From the NCBI GenBank assembly GCA_029706075.1, contig JAINUG010000085.1, positions 1,141,392 to 1,205,391 of the forward strand: a stretch of DNA of 64,000 nucleotides. Reading direction: 5' to 3'. Below the pieces are notes generated by a model, which searched no databases, was not told the origin of the DNA, and saw only the letters and a list, made by a program, of their open reading frames with translations. Source of the DNA: Aldrovandia affinis. Its lineage: Eukaryota; Chordata; Actinopteri; Notacanthiformes; Halosauridae. This document shows positions 26,711-40,725 of the stretch, one piece after another (position 1 is the first letter of the stretch; the number at the start of each line of letters is the position of its first letter). A program made the translations under genes and the position numbers.

Positions 26711-29700
26711 ATTAATACATAAATAAAATGTTTATAATATAACGCTGATATTGGTTGCAGGAATGCAATATATAAGATCTAAACTCTCTCAGACAGTTTC
26801 AATTGATTAAAAGACACAGCTCGGTATGGAAGTATGGAAACTAGCCTGGGTTATTTTATCACGAAATAGTAATAAATAAATAAATAAATAAAACTCTAAA
26901 CCATGCAGTACTTCATACGAGTCAATCCCTTAACCGGCTGGAGTTAGTTCCCAAACAGCATGATATTCCTACGAGTAGGATTGGGCTTTCTGAACTTTTC
27001 TTTGCTTTATACATTTTTATTTTATTGCCATGCTGGGCTGGGACACATGTGGGAGCCCACAGCTGACCTTAGTGGACAAAGGCCAAGCTGAAAGGACTTC
27101 ATAGGGCTATTGCTACTCTGTGGGGGAAAGGGGATGCAAGTAGCCTTTGAGCCACAGACCACGATGACTCATTGCTCCTCCGGGGTGTCTGGCTGCAACA
27201 GTACGACATGTTTTTGGACAATGTCCAGCAGCGAAAATGGCTAGCATTCTAAGGAGAGATTAGAAAGGCATTGCGCATATGTCTCACTTGACAACTGTAC
27301 GGTGTGATCCCACACAGTCAGCCCTCAGTTGTTCATACAGAGGTTATTCCCCCGGGGGTTGGGCAATTAAGTTCCTGTGCTTTCGGAAAGCTTTTATAAT
27401 TCAGTGCAGGATTCTCAACAAGGTATATCCTGAGATGCACGTGCGTTGTCTTCCCCAATAAAATGGACAGTGCACAGTGTCGGCTCTTGGTTGCATTTCA
27501 GTCATTTTTTGGAAACTTTGGCAAATAATTTTCTCTGAACTGGATGCAAACCCCTTACTGTACACACTTTTCAACTTTAACCATGTGTGATATTCAGTTA
27601 AGGTTTGTGAAAGGTTGTGCGCTGGCTCAGCACATGGCTATTACAGACAACTTCTCGAATTTGCGAAAAACCCCATTCTTGTCAGATGTAGAATTCTCAG
27701 GATGTATACGGCATCGAATTTTGTCAGTATGGATTTGAGATTCTTTGCAGGCATTTTCCGAAGTTTAACAGAAATCCCCGTGAGCCAAATTGTTATATTT
27801 CCATGCTCGTATGTGAAGCAATGAAGTAATAGAAAGAAAGACTTGAGTGAAATGGTGAAAAGATTAATAGAGTCTGGGTGCTGCTGTCAGAAACTGGAGC
27901 AGAGGAGCCCACGTAACTGGGACGGGCAGGAAGCACAACCCAAACACAGGAGGAATATCTCAGCTTTGTGTCAAGTTTGACTTTGACCCTCTTTTGGGTT
28001 TCATTGGCGACGTGCTAAATTCAGTTTTGATGAGAGTTTGAAAATATTATAAGATTTACAAGTGGACTTGTTTAACCTTTGAACCCGGCCAAATTAATAG
28101 CCATTGATGGTGGTGTAGAGACAGTGAAGTGCTAGCCCTCTTCAAGAGCGTCCTGTGAAGAAACAGCAATGCCTTGATGTCAATGAGATCAGTCAAGGAG
28201 TTGAACTAAGCTGAGGTTTCATCCTTTTAGCAAAATGAGCCTGGAGGGCATCTTCCTAACTAAGGTATATCGGTTGCCACTGCATTACACCCTGCCATGT
28301 ATATCCCAAGAATCATACAAGGATATTTATAAAAAGCATTTTGACCACAACAACTGCCATTTATATGTGAGTATGTTATATGAAAGATCACAAAAAACAC
28401 TAAAAACAGTCACTATTTCCTCATGGTACCGATCCTATTGACCAAATTTGGTTTCAACTTCAGATGAATACCTCTTTTTTTTTTTTTTAAGGGTTTGGAT
28501 TTGGTCAACTAAACATAAAGATTGTGTCTCTGCCCTGACACATGGCCTATGTGCTTCAAAGGGTTTTGTAACTGTGAACACTTTAATTGTGCAATAGAAA
28601 AAAAGTTATGGAACAGTAACTTCCCAATACATATTGTAATGTTTTTTTGCACTTGCAGTGTTGAGGTTTTACAATATGTACTCAGGTGGGGCACTGTGAC
28701 ACAAAATTATCATACAAATTCATTACTGTTCAGAATTTTCTAAGGATTTGTAAGACTTGATACTTCAGCTTGGTATTTGGCTGAATTATTTATGTTGTAT
28801 GTGGTATTTTGACTAAACATACCAATACGGATTTTACTGTACTCATCCCTACTATTGAAGTGACACAAAAAATATATTTCCAGCGTATATATATAAAAGA
28901 AAAATGGCTATATTCATCCATTTCATCAGAGCTAACATTCTATGCTAACTTGACTCTGATCAGGTTGTTTGCTTCTAAGACTCTTCAAAGTTACAATTCA
29001 GACTAGTATAGTTGTAGTTAGCTGGTGTCGTATCTAGAATAAGTGCTTTGAAACGAATAACCATTGGCCATTGTGCTCAGAATTCTAAAATAGTTGGTGT
29101 ATATCTGGAGCTAAGTATAAACAGATTTTCACCAAAAAAGGAGGGGGCAAAATGTCCTTTTTTACTTTGATCTGTGGACGATAACCCAGGCAGGAAGGAG
29201 GACTAGCGTCCTGCACCAAAAGTATTTCATCTGCCCTTTATGGGATAGAATGCTTTAACTGTCTGTTACCTCGAAAAATCTGCCAACTGGGAAGTGTAAA
29301 ATAAGTACCAGAAGTTGGATTTTATTTTGCCAAGTCATATTTTTCTTTTTTCTCCCTTTCTTTGTTTTTACATAACTTAGTTGCACAGCCGAAACCGGCC
29401 CTGTTGTTATTGGCATGAATAGTATTAATATCTGAAGTGAGATTTGTCAATTATCAATGGTCGTTATGTTCACAGCTGTCATATCCTTAACTCGTAGACG
29501 AAGGAATTTGCTCCGAATTTCCAAGATTCAAATTATTATTTTTATTATAATTAAAGACAGTACTTGCACAACACACATTCCTGACAATGATATTACTAGA
29601 GGTCAGCCAGTTAAGATGATGGGCTGAAGTTTATATCAAACTGAATCAAGCTACACAATGAATCTTCACTCACCTGTGATCTTTACTCTACATGTGGCTA

Positions 29701-30815
29701 AAGCTAAAGGTTCAAATCTCTCTGTAAATATCTATTTGTCTGGTGACAAATACCGTCAGGCAAAAGTTGTTGGTATTTGCTGCCAAGACCATCCACAAGT
29801 GTGTATCTGCACAGATAAAAAATATAATGTAATGTAAGTAATGTGTCTCAAAAAGAAGTTCAATTTGATGAGAACTCGCAGCAATGAAATAAATCCTTGC
29901 TCACCCGTGGTTATACATTTATCCTACAAATACCTTAAAGGGAAAGGTAAAATATAATTCTGTAGTGGAAATCCAAATAAAAACACCATTCCGGCAATGT
30001 GAATTGATCATCTCTACATAAAGAAATCAGTGATCGCTCTTCAAAACACAAGAACACGTTGCTGACAAAAATGCATGATGCATTCGTCAAATGAAAATGA
30101 ATTAGCACAGATGGGGTTCTGTGAGAACAGATTTCTGTATGTAACAAGATTGTGCCTGGAAAACAGGAGTTAGCCCTATATCTTGGGGCAGCACTCTTCA
30201 GGACAGCCTTGATCTCCTGTGCCATCCAATATCAAGCACTCACACACATTAAAGGGCTGATCACAAATCTGAGTCGCCATTGGCTGAGGATATGTTTGAA
30301 TATGTGTGTTCCCTATGTGTGGAAACCTGCCAAATACAGATGTGGATGGTTTTCCAGGAACCGCTCTCCATGTTTTCCCGCTGATATACACTGTAACATG
30401 TGTTTTTCTCTAGGGTGTGCATCAGTGAGAGCAACCCAGAAAGAGACTGATTATGCTGAATTTATCTTTTAAAATCGAAGGCTGTCTAGGTTTACTACTT
30501 TATGAATCCGCTTTCATGATCCTGTGTATCACAGTGCTGCTGTCTGTTCATGCTGGTCCTCAGGATTTCTTGCTGGGGAGTCCAGCTTGCATTAACCTTC
30601 TGTCCCATCCCCCAAGCTCATTGCAGTTCTCTCAATATATATTTTTTTGCTGTTTGTAATGCAATGCAAGATTCTCGATGGCTTCATTCATTGCAATTCA
30701 TATAACACCACTATTTGGAAGTTTAGTCAACATTTTGGGATTTTTTTTAGGTACCATAAAACCATAAAAAGTTATTTACAGTAAGTTGTATGAAAATAAA
30801 TATTTCGATTGATGA
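26711..30815. other. Intergenic stretch
   Basis: No gene is recognised. A short (AAAT)n occurs at about 26868-26892. Small open frames have no family resemblance. Confidence 0.4.
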
Positions 30816-30819
30816 TATA

Positions 30820-31387
30820 CAGGGAACTACCAAAATAAAGGAAATACCGACATAAAGTGTCTTAATAAGGTTTCGGGGCACCAAAAGCCGCCAGAACAGC
30901 TTCAATTTGCCTTAGAGCGAAACAGATTATACAAATCTCTGGAACTCTATTGGAGGGATGCAAAACCATTCGTCCATGAGAAATTCCATATTTTGGTGGT
31001 TTGTTGATGGTGGTGGAACACTGTCTCAGGCGCCGCTCCAGAATTTCCCATATGGGCTCAATTGGGTTTAGATCGGGTGACTAAAATGGGCATGGCATAT
31101 GGTTTACATCGTTTTCATGCTCATAAAACCATTCAGTGCCCACTCATGCCCTGTGGATTGTCATCCTGGTCATTGTCATCCTGGAAGAGGCCACTCCCCT
31201 CAGGATATAAATATTTCACCACAGGATGAAGGTGATCACTCAGAATGGCTTTGTATTTGTTGACATTTACCTGGAGTTTGACATTGAGTGGACCTAAACC
31301 ATGCCAGGAAAATGCATCCCACACCATAACATAGCTGCCAGTATCCTTCATTTACCCAAGTATTGCCTTTATTTTGGCAGTTACCTA
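30820..31387 (-). mobile_element. Tc1-like transposon relic, internally deleted
   Basis: TA flanks both ends. The termini CAGGGAACTACCAAAATAAA and the inverted TTTATTTTGGCAGTTACCTA agree with the element at 11227. The minus-strand frame (31351-31133) has YVMVWDAFSWHGLGPLNV and GLFQDDN, the Tc1 segment around the second catalytic Asp. It is only 568 bp long, so it is non-autonomous. Confidence 0.88.
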
Positions 31388-31389
31388 TA

Positions 31390-32780
31390 CATTTGGATTA
31401 TTAAAACATTTTATTCCACTTGGACGTTGTAGGATAAAAGGTGGAAAAAGTCTGATTTAATGTTTTCATTTCAAGCATTTCAAGGCAACAAAAGGTGACA
31501 TTGAGACAGGGTGTAGACGGGACAATACATACACAGACTTTTACAGCATTTCTTTCCCCTCATATTTATTGACATGCAACCCAGCTTTCTAAGGACAGCA
31601 TCTTTAGTACATATGGAGTTCATTTGGTCCCAGGAATATCTAAAGAATGTCAACATCTTTCATGGGATTTTAGAGAATGTTTTTGATAACGTACCTTCCA
31701 GAAGCATGGAAAATAGCATTAGTTGCCACAGCAGCTTTTGGTTGTTTGAGCTGCACTGTAAAGCACAGACACGAAAAACATTCTGCATGTTTTCTTAACT
31801 TTGAGCACCTGCATTATCCAACAACAATGTCAGCATTTTAAGGCCTTGGTACAAAAAGATTTTCACAGTCTTTTTTCAGCCCCTAAAGTCCAAAAAGGCT
31901 TTGAGAAAATGCTCTTAGTTCAGAGTTTCACTCAGCGTTTGTGATTTTTGAGGGTAAAGGTCACTCTTAAGAATCCATTGCGACCATTGATAATGATATT
32001 TTAAATTATTAAATTTTTCTTGGTTTTGGGATTGATGTAATACCACTACATAAAAATGACATACTTTCACAGTAGACTTACTGTATGTCTGCTATCTCGC
32101 AACTATATTTCCTTAATCTAAAATAATAATTTTTACCATTCACATGCACACTTCTTACATAAGGCTAGAGATAAAATCAGGGGTTCATATGATAAATGAT
32201 TCAAGCTTTGGAACCTGTGAGCTAACAAATACAGTATAGTAACATTCTTGAAACTTGGTTGTGATGGTATACTGACTTGATACTATTGCTTCAATATTCC
32301 AAGAATGTTGCTAGGACATTCTTTCTTTACAAGGCCTATATCCACTTGCATTGAGGCTAATGGAGCAGGATTATCAGATCCAAGCCTGTTGACTTGGATT
32401 AGTGATGGGGAGTGTGCCTCTTTACCTATTTGGTTGATTAAACCTGTATAGATTAACATGAGTGGAGTGATGTTTTCTTTGTGGGTGCTCAGACAATCTA
32501 TTGGGAGTGGACAATGCCATTTCCTGTCAGCTCTGCCAAACATGGTCAAACTCATAGCCAAGGCTTTCACAGAAGCAAGGACACAGGGAGTGTGAGAGGA
32601 CGTGCTCATTTGTGCTATCTGCAATCGCCCTGCACCCGAACCCTGCAAACAAATTTATAGTGAAATAATGGACACAAACTCATATAAATATTGCATAAGA
32701 AATTGTGCTGGTATAAGCATTTGTTAAATAAATACGTTTTGCAAGTCAGTCAGCTTGCACAGCATCCATTTGTGAGAAAT
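31390..32780. other. Intergenic stretch
   Basis: No gene is recognised. A 121-codon minus-strand frame (32648-32283) has no recognisable motif. Confidence 0.35.
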
Positions 32781-33128
32781 AGTGTCTGTTTCTTTTTTTT
32801 GATTTTCTATTTTTGCTGTTTTATTCCCATTTTCTCTCCCAATTTAGTATTCAATTATACCCCCTCTCTTTTTCATGTCACTTATCCCCTCCCTCACATG
32901 AGAACTCACTGCCGTAGTCCCGAGACCAGTAGTGAGCGCAGTACCGCCTCCTCCAAGCCGGCGCCCGCCTAAGTCGAAGCCTATCACTCATTCGGCTTTT
33001 ATCCCTCCCCCTCCCAATTGTCGCACCCTAGTGGCAGTCCCGGCCAGAGCCAAAACTTGCACGACCTGGTGGAATTGACCCCGGTCGCGGTGGGCAGCGT
33101 CGGACGTTCTACGACAGTGTCCATTTCT
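32781..33128 (-). mobile_element. Full-length SINE (CCGCCCCAGGG family) with imperfect 13-bp duplication
   Basis: AGTGTCTGTTTCT (32781-32793) and AGTGTCCATTTCT (33116-33128) flank a minus-strand SINE at 32794-33115. It has tRNA-like head, GACCGGGGTCAATTCC box, GGGTGCGACAATTGGG core and an A/T-rich tail. Confidence 0.8.
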
Positions 33129-33129
33129 A

Positions 33130-36020
33130 ACGAAACATTGGACAATCAGAACACTTTGTCCCAGGTCATCAAAGCAAAAAGAAAGTGAGTGTTGTGTAAA
33201 AGGACTTTGGTTCAAAAGCCAGTGTGCATTGTTAAATCTGGTGAGTCCCCTGATCAGAGATCGAGTTGGTGGCCTCCAGGCACTCTGTGCCACTTGGCTC
33301 GGCTGGGTTATTGGACCCGAAGTGTGAGGCCTAAAGCCCGTCTCCATCAGATAAGTTGTCTCAGGCTAGGCCAGAGAACATTCCAGGGGTGCTGCCTTGC
33401 CTCTGATCCTGACGTAGGAGTTTTCCAGAGGGCGAAAGTGCCCGTGGAATGTTGGGATTGATGATAAGATTCACCAGGAGGGCCGTGACGCCAGCATTTG
33501 GAACCTACTGAGGAAGGTCAGTCCTCATCTGGCCAGTTGAAGGGTTATCTGCTAATCCATTACATACTTTCTGGGTGCCGTGTGCATTTGCCAAGTTTCC
33601 ATTTGAGATTAGTTTCTAAATTGTACATTTTGTAAATTGTAAATCCAAGAGATTGTATACAAGATAAATATGCATGCATAAGTACAGGTGTTTTATTCCT
33701 GGGGGATTATCTTTTATCAACTATTACATTAACTCTTTCCTAATTAAATTAGTATCTTTATGAAGTGAATTCACTCACTTTTTACTTTTACTTCCACTGT
33801 GTGGAAACAGCACTGGGCTAGGACAGGTACAAGGGGCATTGTGCACTAATGGATCATGGTGTGAACTGAAGCCATTGTTTCAAAGAAAGTTTGAGCAGAC
33901 ATACAGTAAGTCTACTGTGATTTCCATTTACTGGAGCTAAAAACCTGTTTGGAAATTAATACAATGTTCTGTATGCTTCAGTTTACGATAATGATAATCA
34001 TAGCAGTAGTAGTATTGATTGATCCTCAACACATAACTCATTTGCATGGGAAAAATTGTAGACCCTTTTGACTACTTAATTTCCCCATATGGTTCTCAGC
34101 TACTCATAAAATTCCACTTGAGCCTGAACAAGAACACATGAACCCTCTTGTTTGTATTCATTTCACAATAAGACCTCCCACCGGAATCAGTTGATTGTAG
34201 GTAGACATCGGAGAGCTCCTGGAAGCACTTATGTTTTGGTAACTCAAATCATTTTAAGATGCAGAACTGTGTATGTTTTTATCTTTTACGACACTGGATC
34301 TTCTCATCCTGCAGATGGGCCAGGTTCATGATTTATGTATGATAGCATTATTGGATTCTAAAAGTGATGTGAAAGATTCCCGATAATATTATCAAGCAAT
34401 ACGACTAATCACCTTTAATCTCAGAATGCCTCTTTGAATGTTCCCAAAGGCATTACAACAGATTTTTCTCCTTTGAACGATTTTGCATTTGAAAAATAAC
34501 AAAATTGACTAACTCCTGGGCAATGTGAAACATATTTAAGTCTGGGAGGCAAATTGTTCCAGCTGTGCAACTGTGGTTAGCATACTACAGTACGGTAGTG
34601 CGTGATTCAAACTTTACACTCAATCTACAAACAATACACTCAATTTACATCAGTCACAGCTGAATAACTACACACTTGAATGTGCAAAGTGAAAACTTTG
34701 AAATAATATCTTGTAACACTCTAGTTAGACTTTAGATGGTATTTGGTATTTTAAGTGGAGTGTCATTACACTTAAGAGAATAATTTTGCTGACTGGCTTC
34801 GGACATGAGGCCCATCAAATTCCTGCCTGCTTCCATTGTAATAGGCAACAGCAGCATACTCTTTACTCTGTGCTAATATAAGCAATTGGCAATCACTGCA
34901 TCTCCCTCTACTCTTGAGGCGAGTGGTTTTACAACTTTATATGTATCAGCCTCCGTAGTCCCCATTTCTCACATGGATACTGTCTGCAACACAACTTTTA
35001 AGTACTTTTGTCTGGGAATGCAAATTGAGGTCTGTTTAAATAAGCAGCACCACTGCCAGTGCCCACTCTGAACATTAACATGCCTGTTTAAAGCTCTGCA
35101 CTTTTGTTTTCATGTCATGTCATTATTTCTTATCGTGCAGGGCAGGGCAGTGTGTTTATACACCTACACACATCCCAAGAGTGAAAGTTAACATTGTCAC
35201 TCTTTAATCCTTATGAACAATGGTATGGATGAATGAAATAGCCCAATTGAACCCATACTATATATGACATTTTACCCTAAACTACTTATAATATTTGTTT
35301 TGGTTATAACCTGTATGATAATGGTCGGATATCTCCATGGTTTTGTTTGTTTTTGGTCTAGTGCTGTTCTTGTTTTCTGTTACTTCAGTGTTTTGCGTCT
35401 TGTACTGTGTTGTGATATTATTTATTTTCCATAAAAACACATTGTCATTGTGTTTAACCAAGAGAATTACGCAGCAGGGATACTGTACAGTAGTTTTGAG
35501 ACCACAAAAATGCACCATCATGTCTCAATTTAAGTCCTTGTGTCTGCTTTGCACAGCACGAGAGGTACATTTCTGCTAATCCATTTACTGTATGTGGAAG
35601 ATATTTCTGATGGAGGAAATGAAACCCAGGTTTGTATATACAAAGCTTTGTGCCACTGGGAAGTGTGCGATGTTGTGTGATGGCAAGGCTTAGAGATCAA
35701 ATATCTGGATTTGGGCACGTGACCATAAGCTAGTGCAACAATGAGAATTGTCCATCTTAGCATGTTACTCACATTTATCCTAAAGTGAATCTACAGTATC
35801 GCCGTGTCAAATTTGGTCTGGTTGGATTTCAAAGTCTCTGACTCCATGTGCAGTATTTATTCCACATATACTTTGTGCAAGCTACTTTAAATAATCAGGA
35901 TGACTTTCACTTACAACTAATATTGTATAATATAACATTGTAGCTGATATCAATCTTTTAAATAATTTAGAAATTCCCACACATCTTCTGTATACCCCAG
36001 GACACTCATATAATTCTGTA
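33130..36020. other. Intergenic stretch
   Basis: No gene or clear mobile element is recognised. A 17-base TTCTGTATACCCCAGGA repeat occurs twice around 35987-36030. Confidence 0.4.
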
Positions 36021-36044
36021 TACCCCAGGATCCTTTTTGACTTT

Positions 36045-36290
36045 GTTAAATTGAGTAAATCTTTATTGTCCCCGAGGGGTAATTTGTTTGTAGCACAGTT
36101 GAAGCAGACATACATTTTTTTTTTTTAAATGAAAGAGGGACATAATGTATGTTAGGACATAAAGAGTTAGGACAAAAATCTGTAACACCTTTGTAGCAAT
36201 CCCTAACATAATAAATAAACAGTATGCATAAACTCAATGTAAATATGTGAACAGCAGCAAAAAATGACACGGTCAGCAGCAAGTGTAAGA
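36045..36290 (+). repeat. Probable retroposon fragment (TTTATTGTCCCC type)
   Basis: It contains AAATCTTTATTGTCCCCGAG then GGGTAATTTG, a motif common in fish interspersed repeats. An A-rich, low-complexity stretch follows. The family is not established. Confidence 0.4.
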
Positions 36291-39200
36291 ATCAATCAGA
36301 TCAGATCATATCATCGCAACGTTAATGGCAATGATTGCTTTAGTGTTCAAAATGTTCTGTGCTCTTACGCTTCTGTAATGCTTTTGTTCTGTGTATCGAT
36401 CCTTACAATGTTGAATACAATATCATACCTAAGTCTTGTTCATATTGTGCGGACTCTCTCTTATCATATCTGTTTCCTGTTTATACAACTTTAAACTTTC
36501 TAGTATGATATTTATTTTCCCCACTGTTTGCCCATGTCTTATGCAAGCCATCCTTTATTATTTTACAGTAATCAGTAACAGGCCATTTTTGTATTTGTTT
36601 TTTTAACTTTAGTAACTTTTTATTTATTCCCCCTGTTTGCTGTCTGTACAGATATCTGCATATACAGGATATATATATATATATATAGTTCAGACATATT
36701 ATTTATCTTGCTACTTTTTGCATGCGTGCAGACTCTTTTAATCTCCACTGCCTTTAGTTTATGAATGTGTTTCTTATGTAGCAATGTGTAAAAGGTTTTT
36801 TGAAAACCCAAATATATAATACTCTACACAGTATATATTCCAAAATCTCTGTGTAACATCCTAAAAACAATAATTGGTGATCGGATAAACCTGGCCTCCA
36901 TTGTGCAATCCATGTTTACTGTTCCCTATAATGCCATAATCTCTCCAGGAACAACTCTAACTTATCCCTTAAGATAGACTCCAATAGTTTGTGTACAATA
37001 CATGTTGGATTAACTATCCTATAATGGATTTAGTGGATTAGAGTGATATCCTCTCTCAGATATGACTATTGTACAGCTTTTTCATCGGTCTTCTGGAGTT
37101 TCTCCGGTTTCAATGGATTGAAAAGAGATTTCTGTTAATGGTTCGTTGACTTGTATAACAAAGCAAAAGAAAAGCAAAATCGGAGTCTTATAACAGCCAA
37201 GCACATCTGTCAGGCAAGAGGCCCACCCTGTGAAAAATATCTAATTCTCTCAGTGACAGCATTCAGTCTGTTTTGTTCAATTGTTAGGGACTCATAAGGC
37301 CGGGGCCTTGAAACATTGAAAGAGAAGTCTGCTAGGTATTTTTTTCTCCTTGCCTGAAAGAACATTATTAGAAATACTTTTCAAATAGTTTCACTCAGTC
37401 CTAGAACAGTGATCTTGTTGGAGCAGGACCGGTACAGCCAGCTTGAGGCACATCGACAGCCTGCGTCTCTCATTCCCTTGGACTCGGCGGCTCCTGCATA
37501 AAGGGATCTTTGTGATATCGGCCTACAAAGGCATGGGGCAGGCCAGCGGCTTGGGCCAGGTTTATCCTCCCCTGGCCTGTCTATTTCATCAGAGAGCAGA
37601 GGCACGTCCTGTGTTCCAAGTGGTGGGATTTCAGACTCACCAGTTGTGTAAACAGACCCATCAAAATCTCCACCAAGGAGGTGGGGAAAATAGCACGTCC
37701 AAACCACCCTCCCCACATAAAATGCCTGGCCAGTTCGATACGGCTGGCAAAGGCACACTGGAAAGGAGCACTGAGCTATACTTCAGAAATACTTGGTACA
37801 ATGGCCGTGCATTCCCAGCAAGCAGATGTTTAAGTTTTACAAGTGCAACACCTGTGGATGGCACATTTTAAGTTCAAGGGTTGGGACAGGACCAGGGATA
37901 AATTATTTGGGCTGGGGTTCAGGCATAACCTTTTTATTTTTTTTATCAGCCAGAGCTGACTGAAGACAGGATTCTTGTCGTCAGTACTGTCTGCTGTGTT
38001 TTACTATCTATTTACAAATGTACACACTGAAGTGACATCAGTACTGTGCCACAGTAATTGCTGGCCTGTTTACAGTCACTAACTGGTGGTAATGTTGACA
38101 GCTTCTTTGTATGTACCCTCTGTCTTCGCTGGCCAACTGGTTTTTGTGTTTGCTTTCACCTCAGTGTGGTCTGCAGGGGCTGCCTATCAGCACTTTGAAA
38201 CATTGTGTAAAGATGACAGGAGGAGGAGAAGAGGGAGGAGAGCGGCCCAGAGATGGCAGGCAGCGTGGCTGCGGCTTTCCTTTCCTCGCCTGCCATTGGA
38301 CCCGTCAGCTTGGACGAGGACGGAATGTCTCTTGTCTGCAAAAGGACTATCGGGCTTCCTTCCTGCCACAGAGCTACTACTCAAACAGACAGCCGAACCT
38401 TTGTCACTCTCCTACAAAAAAAACCCCAGAGCAGGTCTGCCCCTGCACAAGGGCTCACAGCTCTGTGCGATTCAAGTCAAGCTGTGCCCACGTCTCCACT
38501 CATTCCTCATTCCAAGGGATCCGCAGCATAAGCGGTGTTATGAAACCATCCATCCCTGGCCTGGTGATTTGCACGTGTGCTGAAGGAAATCTCAGAGATC
38601 ATAAACTCGACAGAAACATAAGGCTTCATATACAGTATGGTGTGCTGTACACGCCAGAAATATTTTAATGCTGGCTGTAAGTTATTCTAAAATCACGTCC
38701 AAATTTATGTCTCCCTCCTGTATCCCCGACATGCCCAACGGGCTATGGAAAGATTTTTCAGTTCTTGTTTCAACTAGAGATTAACATTTCTCTTGGATGT
38801 TAAGCTGCATGTTGCTGTGCGAATAGTTACATATTTGGGAAAACAATGGAAAAATGACTCCCAATGTCCACCCTGTGGCTTGAAAGGCCTCCTCATTGCA
38901 CTTATTGCATTTTATCAGGCTGCTCCCCTAGCCCGTCTGGGCTCCAGGGCATACATAACGCGTCTATGTGTAACTGTCAGGGAGAGTGCTCATCATTATC
39001 TTATTGAGCGCACAGATAATATCAGTGTTGACACATGTGGTAGTCAATGGATATAAGATGACAGTCTAATGCGCTGGATTAATTACCTCGGTGAGAGGGG
39101 GCCGGAGACTCTTCCGCTTCACGTGGTGATGAAGCCATGCCCTGAGATGCATTTATCCAGAAGGGCTTCCTTCAGTGCGCTGGATGATGCGTGATCATTA

Positions 39201-40434
39201 GGCCGCCTTTATGGCCTCCTCTTCCCATCCCCGTGCCGTGTCAAAAGAAGTGGTGAAAAACCATCAGTGTCTGACCACGGGCTGTTGTTCTGACCATTGT
39301 TAGTCCCTCTTGTCCCTATCCCTGGTATCCCACACAAGTTTCTGATGCCAAAGTGTTGAGGCTGATTTTGTGATCATGACAGAATAGGACTCCTTCTAAG
39401 CCTCACTGCCAATAAAAAATGCGTATCTGTTCATTCCTAATTCTAAGTGGCCCACAAAAGCATGGAGCCATTATGTAACCATAGCCTCACCCTGGTCACA
39501 TAACCCTCAAAGCATGTCTCTGGTGCAGAACGTCCAGATTGCGGCGAGAGATTGTGCAGGAGCTTACACCTGAAACCCAGGGGAAAGAGCATATGCCACC
39601 GTATAGCCCGGTGCTCTGCAGTGGGTAATGGCGAATTTGACATTGGCGTCTGGCTTTGCACATCAACGGCAACATTGTCCCGCCTGAGTCCATGTAGCTC
39701 TTTTGACTTTGTTTTTCATGTGTCTAGCATCTAGTGGGGACATTACGTGGGACATAAGTGCTGTGGCAGAGTGAGAGAGAGTGAGAGAGAGCAAGATAGA
39801 GATACTGCCTGGCTCTGGAAGCAGGGGTCAGAAGGCAGGGAAAACAGGCTGCCCATTGTCCTCAGCAGCAGCAGCATCCTGCATTCTGTGCAGGCATCAG
39901 CAGGCCATGCCAACCCAGAGAGGTGCCTGCTTTGTTGCCGTTCTTGCCGATGTGAATCAGCAAGAGCCAAGTGGGGCTTCCAAACACAATATTGAATATA
40001 TTCACAGCTCTGATATCCTCTGGGCTAGGGCCAGGGGCAGACATCTGAGGGTGCTACAGCATTGGCTTATTCACTGATTTATATATTTATTTGTCTTGAG
40101 TGGGGTCCCTCTAGATGACCTCTCTGTATTCTTCTTGGCTCCCAGGCTACTAACATCATAGTGTCGATTTTGTGATTGTTGAAGGTGACCCTTCAGGCTG
40201 CATTTTTTGCTTGCGGCGCTGTGCTTCTTATTCACAACAGTGTGAAATAAGCTACAGTAGTATTTGTATGTTTGAGACAGGAAAGTGTTTCTGCTTTTGG
40301 GCTGTGCATTTTGAAACATATGCTTGCTTAAAAAAGCGACATCCAGCCAATCGCAAAACTAAAGTGAGGCAAATGCCCCGTTGACAGAAAATCTGCACAA
40401 AATGCAAAAATGGAGACCAGCTCCTATTAATTCT
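36291..40434. other. Intergenic stretch
   Basis: A short (TA)n lies at 36664-36687. The blocks 37400-37870 and 38110-38670 are GC-richer and keep several overlapping frames open, but none shows a domain or splice-supported exon that I recognise. Confidence 0.4.
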
Positions 40435-40725
40435 GATAATTGGTAGCTTTTTTTATTTCCTGTTTTTTTATTTTCTGTTTATGTTTTTATTCCCCATGCT
40501 GTACCACGTCCTCCCACCATGGTCACCATAACACACAGTGCAGTGAGCAAATATCGGTATCCCTCCCCCCTCCCTGGGGCGGACAGCTAATTGCTACCCC
40601 CTAGTGGAATTCCCGGCCAGAGCCAAACTGGCGCGACCTAGGTGGAATCAAACCTCGGTCGCAGTGGGCAGCATTGAACGTTCTTACCGCCACACTGCCC
40701 AGGAGGCCCAGATAATTGGTAGCTT
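40435..40725 (-). mobile_element. Full-length SINE (CCGCCCCAGGG family) with perfect 15-bp duplication
   Basis: GATAATTGGTAGCTT at 40435-40449 and 40711-40725 flanks the element (40450-40710). On the minus strand it reads GCCTCCTGGGCAGTGTGGC, B-box-like GGTTTGATTCC, core AATTAGCTGTCCGCCCCAGG, then an A/T-rich tail. The perfect duplication suggests a comparatively recent insertion. Confidence 0.92.

Noticed and set aside
32283..32648. 121-codon minus-strand frame
   Set aside because: No motif, signal or family resemblance was seen; treated as chance.
38086..38668. Overlapping 165- and 185-codon frames
   Set aside because: Three overlapping frames are open at once in a GC-richer block. None resembles a known protein or has supporting splice structure.
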